Under the pieces are notes generated by a model that ran no database searches, was not told where the DNA came from, and worked only from the letters and a program-made list of their open reading frames with translations. Both the position numbers and the translations under genes were made by a program. A DNA stretch of 12,185 nucleotides from GCA-2698665 sp047611265 (lineage in GTDB: Bacteria; Pseudomonadota; Gammaproteobacteria; GCA-002705445; GCA-002716945). Location: positions 1 to 12,185 of the forward strand of contig JBLFWM010000010.1 in assembly GCA_047611265.1 (NCBI GenBank), given 5' to 3'. Of the stretch, positions 6,241 to 12,185 are shown piece after piece (within the stretch, counting starts at the first letter, position 1; the number at the start of each line of letters is the position of its first letter).

Positions 6241-6690
6241 TTATTGGTAACTATTTATTACTGATTTAATCTCTGACTTATTAGAGCAGTTTCTTATTTT
6301 TTCTCTAAAAACTTTATCATCTAGCATTTCTGCAATTTTAGATAATATTTGTATATGCAGCTCATTTTCATTATTTGGAGCTAATAATGAAACTATTAGA
6401 TCAACTTTTTCACCATCACTTGAATTAAAGTCAATCGCTGTTTCTAGCTTAAGTATTATTATTTTAGCTTCTGATAGATTATCTATTCTAGCATGAGGAA
6501 TAGCAATTCCATTTCCAAAAGCAGTGGTCCCTAACTTTTCTCTCTCATAAAGTTTTTCAAAAACAATATCTTTATTGGTTGCACTTATACTGGAAGCTAT
6601 CTCGCTAATTAATTCTAAAACATTCTTTTTGCTTTTAGACTGACAGTCCATAATTATACTTTCTTCTGAAAAAAAATTATTTAAATCCAT
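6241..6690 (-). CDS. ptsN: PTS EIIA-Ntr, nitrogen regulatory phosphotransferase
   Basis: This 149-residue protein is the EIIA of the fructose/mannitol family (PTS_EIIA type 2) that serves as the output of the nitrogen PTS. In other proteobacteria it affects potassium transport, RpoN-linked functions and envelope stress, depending on its phosphorylation. The active-site His66 lies in GNGIAIPHARI (59-69). The flanking KLYEREKLGTTAFG and the C-terminal helix LHIQILSKIAEML are typical. It is slightly shorter than E. coli PtsN (163 residues), mostly at the N-terminus. It follows rpoN with TGA directly followed by ATG, in the same frame, and uses the Shine-Dalgarno AGAGGTG inside the end of rpoN. 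In E. coli hpf lies between rpoN and ptsN; here it is absent. Confidence 0.94.
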   Translation of the reverse strand: MDLNNFFSEESIIMDCQSKSKKNVLELISEIASSISATNKDIVFEKLYEREKLGTTAFGNGIAIPHARIDNLSEAKIIILKLETAIDFNSSDGEKVDLIVSLLAPNNENELHIQILSKIAEMLDDKVFREKIRNCSNKSEIKSVINSYQ

Positions 6691-8061
6691 TCATACACCT
6701 CTTTTTTTTCTATTCTTTGATGGTGGTATCCCTAATGTCTCACGATATTTAGCAACTGTCCGCCTTGCCACTCTTATACCACTCTTGTTCAGATTATCAG
6801 CTATTTGAGAATCACTTAAAGGACAACTCTTGTCCTCTATAGATATTATTTTTTCTAACATTGACTTAATAGCTGTTGATGAAATCATCTTACCATAATC
6901 TGTATTAATTTCTGATGAAAAAAAATGTTTCATTTCATAGACGCCACGCGGTGTTTGGACATATTTATTGTTTGTGCATCTAGATATAGTAGATTCATGC
7001 ATGTCTACTTCTGTAGCAATATCTTTTAAACCAAGAGGGTTCATTGCAACATCCCCTTGGTTTAAGAAATTAACTTGTTTTTGAAAAATAATTCTGGCAA
7101 CTTTCAGTATAGTGAGATTACGATTTTGCAGTGCTTTAAGAAAAAATTTAGCATTCTGTAGGTTTGTTCTCACATATTCCTTGTCTTCTTGTTTAGATAT
7201 ATTTTTCATTAAATTTTCGTATGTCTTATTAATTCTAATTTTAGGGTTAATGGAAGGGTTTAGTTCTGTAAGCCATTTACCGTCTTTTTTTGTTATAATA
7301 ATATCTGGTGTAATATGTTCTTGATATAATGATCTGGCAATTATATTACCAGGCCTTGGGTTCAATGATTTGACAAGCTCTGTCGCTGCCATATATTTCT
7401 CACCATCTTTTTCAAATTCAGAAGTAAAAGCATCAAAGCTTACAGTAGATGGATTAATATCATCCTCAAGTTTATTAATTATAATTTCTGCTAACTTATA
7501 GTCATCATGATCTTTGTGATAATGCTTGAGCTGTATAGACAAACAATTTTTAAGCGAAGTAGCCCCAATCCCAACTGGATCTAAATATTGAATCTTATGA
7601 AGTACTGCAAATATTTCTTGAAAAGTAATTTCAATATTTTTTTTTAATAGTATATACAGATCCTCTATACTCTCTGTTAGAAAACCATCATCATTAATAT
7701 AATCAATTATATTGTATGCTATAAACTGATCATTTTCATTTATTGATGATAATCCTATTTGCCACATTAAATATTCTCGTAAAGACTGATGAGAGCTAGA
7801 TAATTTTTCATATGCATCATAGTCTATACCATCATAATTACTCTCTGAATAATTTGAGGACATCATAGGTATTTCTGATGTGACTTCAGTTAGTTCTGAA
7901 GAATTTTCATTTTCCAGGAAAGGGTTCTCTAATATTTTTTCATCTATCTCTTTTTGTAAATCTAATGAGTTAAGCTGTAATAATTTAATAGCTAATTGGA
8001 TCTGCAGAGTCATTGTGAGTTTATTATTTAAGGATAAATTTTGCTTCCCCTTGATGTTCAT
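6691..8061 (-). CDS. rpoN: RNA polymerase sigma-54 factor
   Basis: Sigma-54 directs RNA polymerase to -24/-12 promoters that need an AAA+ activator. The 456-residue protein shows the full layout. Region I is at the N-terminus (residues 10-50: Leu/Gln-rich, ILENPFLE). A short acidic region II spans about 51-85. The core-binding domain follows, including YLDPVGIGATSL (159-170) and SLNPRPGN (232-239). The HTH domain has GLKDIATEVDMHESTISRCT (344-363) and YVQTPRGVYEMKHFF (367-381), and the RpoN box ARRTVAKYRE (432-441) lies near a basic C-terminus. Nothing essential looks missing. The start overlaps the lptB stop in ATGA. It stands between the LPS-export genes and the PTS genes, its normal gammaproteobacterial place. 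No activator gene and no sigma-54 promoter were seen in the window. Confidence 0.97.
   Translation of the reverse strand: MNIKGKQNLSLNNKLTMTLQIQLAIKLLQLNSLDLQKEIDEKILENPFLENENSSELTEVTSEIPMMSSNYSESNYDGIDYDAYEKLSSSHQSLREYLMWQIGLSSINENDQFIAYNIIDYINDDGFLTESIEDLYILLKKNIEITFQEIFAVLHKIQYLDPVGIGATSLKNCLSIQLKHYHKDHDDYKLAEIIINKLEDDINPSTVSFDAFTSEFEKDGEKYMAATELVKSLNPRPGNIIARSLYQEHITPDIIITKKDGKWLTELNPSINPKIRINKTYENLMKNISKQEDKEYVRTNLQNAKFFLKALQNRNLTILKVARIIFQKQVNFLNQGDVAMNPLGLKDIATEVDMHESTISRCTNNKYVQTPRGVYEMKHFFSSEINTDYGKMISSTAIKSMLEKIISIEDKSCPLSDSQIADNLNKSGIRVARRTVAKYRETLGIPPSKNRKKRGV
6696..6702 (-). promoter_or_regulatory. Strong Shine-Dalgarno for ptsN inside the rpoN 3' end
   Basis: AGAGGTG, five bases before the ptsN ATG, directly follows the A-tract that encodes the Lys-Lys near the RpoN C-terminus. 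It is one of the clearest ribosome binding sites in the cluster and supports ATG 6690 as the ptsN start. Confidence 0.75.
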
Positions 8062-8783
8062 AATTTAAAATTATCACCAAGATAAACATCTTGAACGATT
8101 TTATCTTTTATAATCTTTAAGGGTTCTCCATGAGCAATAACTTTTCCATCACTAATAATATATGCTTCATTACATACCTTTAAAGTTTCTCTAACATTGT
8201 GATCTGTTATAAGAACCCCTATATTTGATTTTGTTAGATCTTTAATTATTTTCTGAATCTCTATAACTGAAAGAGGATCTATTCCTGCAAATGGTTCGTC
8301 TAATAAAAGAAATTTTGGATCTGTTGCTAGTGACCTGGCAATTTCAACTCGTCTTCTCTCGCCACCGGAGAGGCTTACTCCTTTATTAGCCAGGATATGT
8401 TCTATTTTTAGAGTATCTACCAAGAATTCAAATTTATCATTAAGTTTTTTTGGTGTAAGATTTTTTCTTGTTTCTAAAATTGCCAATATATTATCTTTGA
8501 CCGATAAATTTCTAAATATTGATGCTTCTTGAGGTAAATAACTGACACCTAAGTCCGACCTCATATGCATAGGCAGGGAAGTTATATCTTGGTTATCAAT
8601 TTTTATTATTCCACTATTAGATTTTACTAATCCAACCAACATGTAAAACGTTGTTGTTTTGCCAGCTCCATTAGGACCTAGAAGTCCTATTACATTATTT
8701 TCTTGTAAACTGATACTAATGTCATGAACTACAGTTTTACCATCATACTTTTTACTAAGGTTTGTACAGTCTAGTGTAGCCAT
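8058..8783 (-). CDS. lptB: LPS export ABC transporter ATP-binding protein
   Basis: LptB is the cytosolic ATPase of the LptB2FGC complex that extracts LPS from the inner membrane and drives it over the LptA bridge. The 241-residue protein has Walker A GPNGAGKT (36-43, Lys42), Q-loop Gln85 in YLPQEASIF, signature LSGGERRRVEIARSLA (138-153), Walker B FLLLDEPFAGIDP (158-170, Glu163) and the switch His195 in LITDHNVRE. Lys42, Glu163 and His195 fall at the same numbers as in E. coli LptB, and the length is identical, so this is a confident orthologue rather than a branched-chain amino-acid LivG/LivF ATPase. It begins six bases after lptC and overlaps rpoN by 4 bp. The LptF/LptG permease genes are not in the window. 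Confidence 0.96.
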   Translation of the reverse strand: MATLDCTNLSKKYDGKTVVHDISISLQENNVIGLLGPNGAGKTTTFYMLVGLVKSNSGIIKIDNQDITSLPMHMRSDLGVSYLPQEASIFRNLSVKDNILAILETRKNLTPKKLNDKFEFLVDTLKIEHILANKGVSLSGGERRRVEIARSLATDPKFLLLDEPFAGIDPLSVIEIQKIIKDLTKSNIGVLITDHNVRETLKVCNEAYIISDGKVIAHGEPLKIIKDKIVQDVYLGDNFKL

Positions 8784-8789
8784 ATTCTT

Positions 8790-9527
8790 TTACTTCTCTG
8801 TTTTTTTTATTTTAAAAATTGTTTTAGTTCTTTCTTGGAGTTTTATTTTATCACTCTGGTTTTCTTTTTTAAGTAAAACCCATGTTTTTTTTGCTAAATC
8901 ATACATCATTCTGTCACCTTCTAGCTGCTGAGATTGTTTATCTGTAGATGATAATCGTTTAGCATTAGATAATATCTTTATTTGACCATTTTTCATATCA
9001 GCTATAAGTCCATTCCCTGTAGTCTTTGAATCTGGTGTTGTAATAGTCGCAAATTGTGTTGTCTCAATAATCTCGGTGTCAGGGTAAACTGCTGCTTCTG
9101 TTGTTATTATGCTAACTTCATTATTATTATTTTTATCATACTTATTGAATACAACGTCTTCAGTGAGATAGATTGAATTAAAAAGAGAGTCAGGATCTAA
9201 AGCATGCTTAGCCCTGATGACCCATTTCTCAGTTTCTGTAGAGTTAACATGCATTATTGGGTTAATTACTTCTGATCTAGGGCTATTTGGAAATTTTTCC
9301 AATTTATCTCCCTCCATGGTCCAGGATATATTGCCATCTGCATTGGTCTCGACCATTTTAAATTTTTTCATAAAATGATTGGAAACTTTTGGGTCTAAAT
9401 CTAGGCTGTTATAGTTTAATGCCTGAGATAGTATGTTGTTAATCCATAATATAGATATTAATAATACACAGAGAATAATAATATTTTTTTTTGAAATGTT
9501 CTTAAGAAGGTTATCAGATAGTTTCAT
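8790..9527 (-). CDS. lptC: LptC-like LPS export protein with an LptA-like C-terminal extension
   Basis: LptC is the membrane-anchored periplasmic part of the LPS exporter that hands LPS to LptA. Here residues 14-34 form one transmembrane anchor after a short basic N-terminus, followed by a beta-rich periplasmic domain. LptC-family pattern is visible at VETNADGNISWTMEGDKLE (59-77), EKWVIRAKHA (100-109), IYLTEDVVF (119-127), ITTEAAVYPDTEIIETT (141-157) and TGNGLIADMKNGQIKIL (170-186). E. coli LptC has 191 residues and ends about there; this protein has 245. The added segment (about 192-245) contains LEGDRMMYDLAKKTW and a basic KIKLQERTKTIFKIKK end, which recalls the OstA/LptA repeat and LptA C-termini. 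No separate lptA lies between this gene and lptB, where it is normally found. It overlaps kdsC by 14 bp. Family call good; the LptA link is inference. Confidence 0.82.
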   Translation of the reverse strand: MKLSDNLLKNISKKNIIILCVLLISILWINNILSQALNYNSLDLDPKVSNHFMKKFKMVETNADGNISWTMEGDKLEKFPNSPRSEVINPIMHVNSTETEKWVIRAKHALDPDSLFNSIYLTEDVVFNKYDKNNNNEVSIITTEAAVYPDTEIIETTQFATITTPDSKTTGNGLIADMKNGQIKILSNAKRLSSTDKQSQQLEGDRMMYDLAKKTWVLLKKENQSDKIKLQERTKTIFKIKKTEK

Positions 9528-10059
9528 TTTTATTTTTTGCCAGACATATTAAATCACACACATCTCTGACAGCACCGCTACCACCTTTTCTAGGTGTCAT
9601 CCAATCAGAATATTTTAATGGACCATTATAGTTTGCATTTGGAACTGTTATAGATAGGCCAACACTTTTTAATAAACTAATATCCACAACATCGTCTCCA
9701 ACAAAACAAACGTCTACTAAATCATACTTTTTAGAAAATTTTTTTTCATAATCTAAGAGCTTATTTCTTGAGCTTTGTATTATGGTTGTAAACCCAAGCT
9801 CTTTACCTCTATGCTCTACAGCTTTTGAATAACGACCGCTAATAATTGCAACCTCAACACCTAATTCTCTAATAATCATAATACCATGACCATCTTGAGC
9901 AAAAAATTTCTTCGATTCAGAATTAGTGTCAGATAGAATTATTCCTCCATCGGTCATTACCCCGTCCACATCTAAGATTAATAATTTAATATTTTTAGCT
10001 TTATTGATTATGGTCTGATCAATACAATTCATGTAATCAGAATATTTTTTATAATTCAT
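9514..10059 (-). CDS. kdsC: 3-deoxy-D-manno-octulosonate 8-phosphate phosphatase (Kdo-8-P phosphatase)
   Basis: KdsC removes phosphate from Kdo-8-phosphate, giving Kdo for the LPS inner core. This 181-residue HAD-superfamily enzyme shows motif I DVDGVMTDGG (30-39, with Asp30 nucleophile and Asp32), motif II Ser74 in IISGR, Lys100 in SRNKLLDYEKK as motif III, and motif IV VGDDVVD (120-126). FFAQDGHGI (52-60) and the C-terminal TPRKGGSGAVRDVCDLI (155-171) are KdsC hallmarks; the GGSGAVR tail reaches the active site of a neighbouring subunit in the tetramer. Without a cap domain, it matches the C0 subclass. The first ATG (10059) is preferred over Met10 because AGGT lies upstream of it. It touches kdsD by one base (TAATG) and overlaps lptC by 14. 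Confidence 0.95.
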   Translation of the reverse strand: MNYKKYSDYMNCIDQTIINKAKNIKLLILDVDGVMTDGGIILSDTNSESKKFFAQDGHGIMIIRELGVEVAIISGRYSKAVEHRGKELGFTTIIQSSRNKLLDYEKKFSKKYDLVDVCFVGDDVVDISLLKSVGLSITVPNANYNGPLKYSDWMTPRKGGSGAVRDVCDLICLAKNKNETI

Positions 10060-11027
10060 TATTCAATACCTGATTTGAGTAACTGATTGAGGGTCAATAA
10101 ACCTGCAACCGTTTTATCATCATTAATTACAACTAGGGAGGTGATCTGTTTATACTCCATAATATTTAGTGCCTCAGCTGCCATTATATTTTTTGAGACT
10201 ACAATAGGTTTTTTTGTCATAACTTTATATAACTGCAGAGATGATATGTCATTATACTTTCTTAGAGTTCTTCTTAAGTCTCCATCTGTGAATATACCTA
10301 ATAATTTCTTCTCTTTTGTTAACGAGATAATAATGCCGTAATTAAACTTTGTAATAATATCTATGGCTTTTATTAATTTCATATCTGCATGTGTATAAGG
10401 AAGACGTTTTATTATCATAACATCCTCAGTTTTCTTCAATAACCTTTTTCCTAATTCACCCTGAGGGTGTGATTTTGCAAAATCTTTAGACGTAAAGCCC
10501 CTGCATTTAAGTAGTGTTATAGCTAATGCATCTGATAAACCAATAGCACTTATTACGCTTGATGTAGGAGTTAAGTTTAAGGGACAAGCTTCAGATTGAA
10601 CGCTAGAGTCTAAAACTATATCTGATGACTTTGCTAGCATTGATTTTTTATTTCCCGTAATTGTAATTAATGTAATTTTTAATAGTTTCAGTAAAGGCAA
10701 TAAAAGCAATAACTCTTTGGTTTCACCAGAATTTGAATAACAAATAACTAAATCTAGTTTCCCAATTAAACCTATATCTCCATGCAATGCTTCGGCTGCA
10801 TGTAAAAATACCGATGGAGTTCCAGTACTTGATAATGTTGCTGCAGATTTCGTGGCTATATGCCCCGACTTCCCAAGACCAATTGTTATGATTTTTCCCT
10901 TACAATTCAATATAGCTTCACATGCTAGATTAAAATTATTATCAAGTTTATTAGCTATATTTTTAAGCGCTGTTGCTTCGGAAAGAATCACTTTTTTAGC
11001 TATAGATATTTTGTTAATTATTTTCAT
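10059..11027 (-). CDS. kdsD: D-arabinose 5-phosphate isomerase (SIS plus two CBS domains)
   Basis: KdsD converts D-ribulose 5-phosphate to D-arabinose 5-phosphate, the first dedicated step toward Kdo. The 322-residue protein has a SIS domain (about 40-175) with GKSGH (52-56), AAEALHGDIG (77-86), SNSGETKELL (98-107) and SHPQGELGKRLL (186-197). Two CBS domains follow, about 205-260 (GIFTDGDLRR at 244-253) and 265-322. Lys53, His82, Glu105 and His187 correspond, with a constant offset of six, to the E. coli residues Lys59, His88, Glu111 and His193 that are implicated in catalysis. Length is normal for the family. The gene overlaps yrbG by 4 bp (ATGA) and kdsC by one base, and stands directly before the next Kdo enzyme. 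Related KpsF or GutQ isozymes are less likely here because of the neighbourhood. Confidence 0.95.
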   Translation of the reverse strand: MKIINKISIAKKVILSEATALKNIANKLDNNFNLACEAILNCKGKIITIGLGKSGHIATKSAATLSSTGTPSVFLHAAEALHGDIGLIGKLDLVICYSNSGETKELLLLLPLLKLLKITLITITGNKKSMLAKSSDIVLDSSVQSEACPLNLTPTSSVISAIGLSDALAITLLKCRGFTSKDFAKSHPQGELGKRLLKKTEDVMIIKRLPYTHADMKLIKAIDIITKFNYGIIISLTKEKKLLGIFTDGDLRRTLRKYNDISSLQLYKVMTKKPIVVSKNIMAAEALNIMEYKQITSLVVINDDKTVAGLLTLNQLLKSGIE

Positions 11028-11998
11028 ATGTTTATTCCATATAGATTAAACTGGTAGAGCGTAAAAGAAATTAGCAGTGCCAAGCATAAAATTTTGGTTA
11101 TATATTGATTATAATTTTTAATTATATAATAAAATCCTATCATTGTAATGAACATCATAAGCATATCTCTATTAATATGTGTTATTGATAAGGACTTACC
11201 AGGAAGATTATTATCTAGTATTCCTACAATGCTGACTACAATAGCAATATTAAATATATTAGACCCTAAGATATTTCCAATGATGAAATCAAAACGTTTT
11301 TTTCTGGCTGATTCTATACTTGATGCGAGTTCTGGCAAGCTAGTACCAATTGCCGCTATTGATAGCCCAATAACATAGTCAGAGATCCCAAATGATTTTG
11401 CAACACCTGTACTGCCAATCAGAAATATTTTAGTGCCGATTAAAAGGAAAGCAAGACCAGCAATTAAAATACTGAAAATACGAAGCCCACTTATATATTT
11501 TGAATTTTCAATTATATCTCCATTTGAATAATACTTATTTTTATAAAAAATAAACAATAATATAAAAAGGAATAGAAGAGAAATTCCTTCATTAAATTCG
11601 ACAATACCATCGTGAAGGACAGGGTAGATAACAATAGATAATATTACGAGAATTAAATAAAGCACAAAAACTTCTTTAGATAATATTTTATTTTTTTCAG
11701 AATTTATGGAGTTAAATAATAAAATAGTTAATGCAAAAACAAGAGCTATGTTAGCTATATTAGACCCAAGCGCATTACCAATTGCTATGTTACCTTTCCC
11801 TTCTAAGCTAGACAGTATAGAGATTAAAATTTCTGGAGACGATGTTGCTATTCCAATAAAGATAAAACTCGATATAAAACCAGATATATTATATTTTTTA
11901 GAAATATTCTCTGTAGACGTTACTAGCAGATTTGCGCCCAAGCCTATTAGTACCAAACCGCCGATAATCAAGGAAAAAAGATAAACTGAGTTAGGCAT
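11024..11998 (-). CDS. yrbG: Calcium/sodium antiporter of the CaCA family (YrbG type)
   Basis: This 324-residue inner-membrane protein belongs to the K+-dependent Na+/Ca2+ exchanger-related branch of the CaCA superfamily. It consists of two inverted-topology halves, each with an alpha repeat. Repeat 1 is GIATSSPEILISI (49-61) plus GNALGSNIANIALV (74-87). Repeat 2 is AIGTSLPELASSIES (216-230) plus GNILGSNIFNIAIV (241-254). Glu56 and Glu223 are the acidic residues expected to bind the cation. About ten hydrophobic segments can be read, with a loop of charged residues near 150-168 between the halves. The length matches E. coli YrbG (about 325 residues). Its role in the LPS cluster is not established, but it occupies the usual place before kdsD. 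The start follows the previous gene by 20 bases with only a weak ribosome binding site; the stop overlaps kdsD. Confidence 0.93.
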   Translation of the reverse strand: MPNSVYLFSLIIGGLVLIGLGANLLVTSTENISKKYNISGFISSFIFIGIATSSPEILISILSSLEGKGNIAIGNALGSNIANIALVFALTILLFNSINSEKNKILSKEVFVLYLILVILSIVIYPVLHDGIVEFNEGISLLFLFILLFIFYKNKYYSNGDIIENSKYISGLRIFSILIAGLAFLLIGTKIFLIGSTGVAKSFGISDYVIGLSIAAIGTSLPELASSIESARKKRFDFIIGNILGSNIFNIAIVVSIVGILDNNLPGKSLSITHINRDMLMMFITMIGFYYIIKNYNQYITKILCLALLISFTLYQFNLYGINI

Positions 11999-12018
11999 AG
12001 ATGAAACTTGTTTTAAGC

Positions 12019-12185
12019 TTAGTAGTCAACCCCATCAACATCAATTTCAAATTCTTCTGTATTTTTTCCATCATTAACTAATACTTCTCTTTGCTGTAAG
12101 TATGATTCTCTGATAAATATATATTTATCCTTTGCAGCTGTATCAAGAATTCTAGTAGCTCTTAAGAGTCTTGCTCTGATATCAA
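12019..12185 (-). CDS. C-terminal 54 residues of an unrecognised protein (5' end beyond the window)
   Basis: An open frame enters from the right edge on the minus strand and ends at TAA (12019-12021), 20 bases before yrbG. The visible part starts DIRARLLRATRILDTAAKDKY, is probably alpha-helical and basic, then turns acidic at the end (EEFEIDVDGVDY). I do not recognise the family. In E. coli the gene upstream of yrbG is mlaF, but this end does not look like an MlaF ATPase C-terminus. Orientation and the short gap suggest that it is the preceding gene of the same transcription unit. Codon use and composition match the neighbours. Confidence 0.6.
   Translation of the reverse strand, partial: DIRARLLRATRILDTAAKDKYIFIRESYLQQREVLVNDGKNTEEFEIDVDGVDY

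Noticed and set aside
10087..11984. Several open frames on the plus strand opposite kdsD and yrbG
   Set aside because: They overlap fully with well-supported genes on the minus strand and show no own ribosome binding sites or family motifs.
2957..12185. The eleven-gene minus-strand cluster as a new biological system
   Set aside because: The order yrbG-kdsD-kdsC-lptC-lptB-rpoN-ptsN-rapZ with PTS genes is a known proteobacterial arrangement; only the missing or altered members are notable.

Overview
The window looks like chromosomal core DNA from a low-GC Gram-negative bacterium, most likely a gammaproteobacterium. It carries genes for Kdo and LPS export (kdsD, kdsC, lptC, lptB), an outer-membrane porin, and the order yrbG-kdsD-kdsC-lptC-lptB-rpoN-ptsN-rapZ, which is the known gammaproteobacterial arrangement with some members missing. 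A hand count of a few lines gives about 25-38% GC in the main cluster and about 40% in the porin. A marine low-GC lineage such as the SUP05/Thioglobaceae group is a guess from composition, not something proven here.

Layout. Positions 1-645 (minus) hold the N-terminal part of a porin with a signal peptide. Positions 646-873 are a divergent intergenic region. Positions 874-2956 (plus) hold argD and argF, which overlap by 8 bp and encode two steps of arginine synthesis. From 12185 down to 2957 everything lies on the minus strand in one tightly packed polycistron: the end of an unrecognised gene, yrbG (cation/Ca2+ exchanger), kdsD, kdsC, lptC, lptB, rpoN (sigma-54), ptsN (EIIA-Ntr), rapZ, a mannose-type EIIA gene, ptsH (HPr) and ptsI (enzyme I). 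Gene junctions run from a 29-bp overlap to a 20-bp gap, so translational coupling is likely throughout. The argF and ptsI stop codons abut with no base between them.

How the genes fit together. kdsD and kdsC make Kdo for the LPS inner core. LptB and LptC are parts of the LPS exporter. RpoN plus EI, HPr, EIIA-Man-like and EIIA-Ntr form a phosphorelay with no sugar permease in the window, which points to regulation rather than sugar uptake. RapZ would link this to cell-envelope amino-sugar supply.

No mobile element, CRISPR array, tRNA or rRNA gene was seen, and I do not see a wholly new system. The points most worth checking are departures from the standard cluster: no separate lptA, with an LptA-like C-terminal extension on LptC; no hpf or hprK although HPr keeps Ser46; and a RapZ with a TTG start and a shortened basic C-terminus. 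No stretch over 300 bases lacks a gene.
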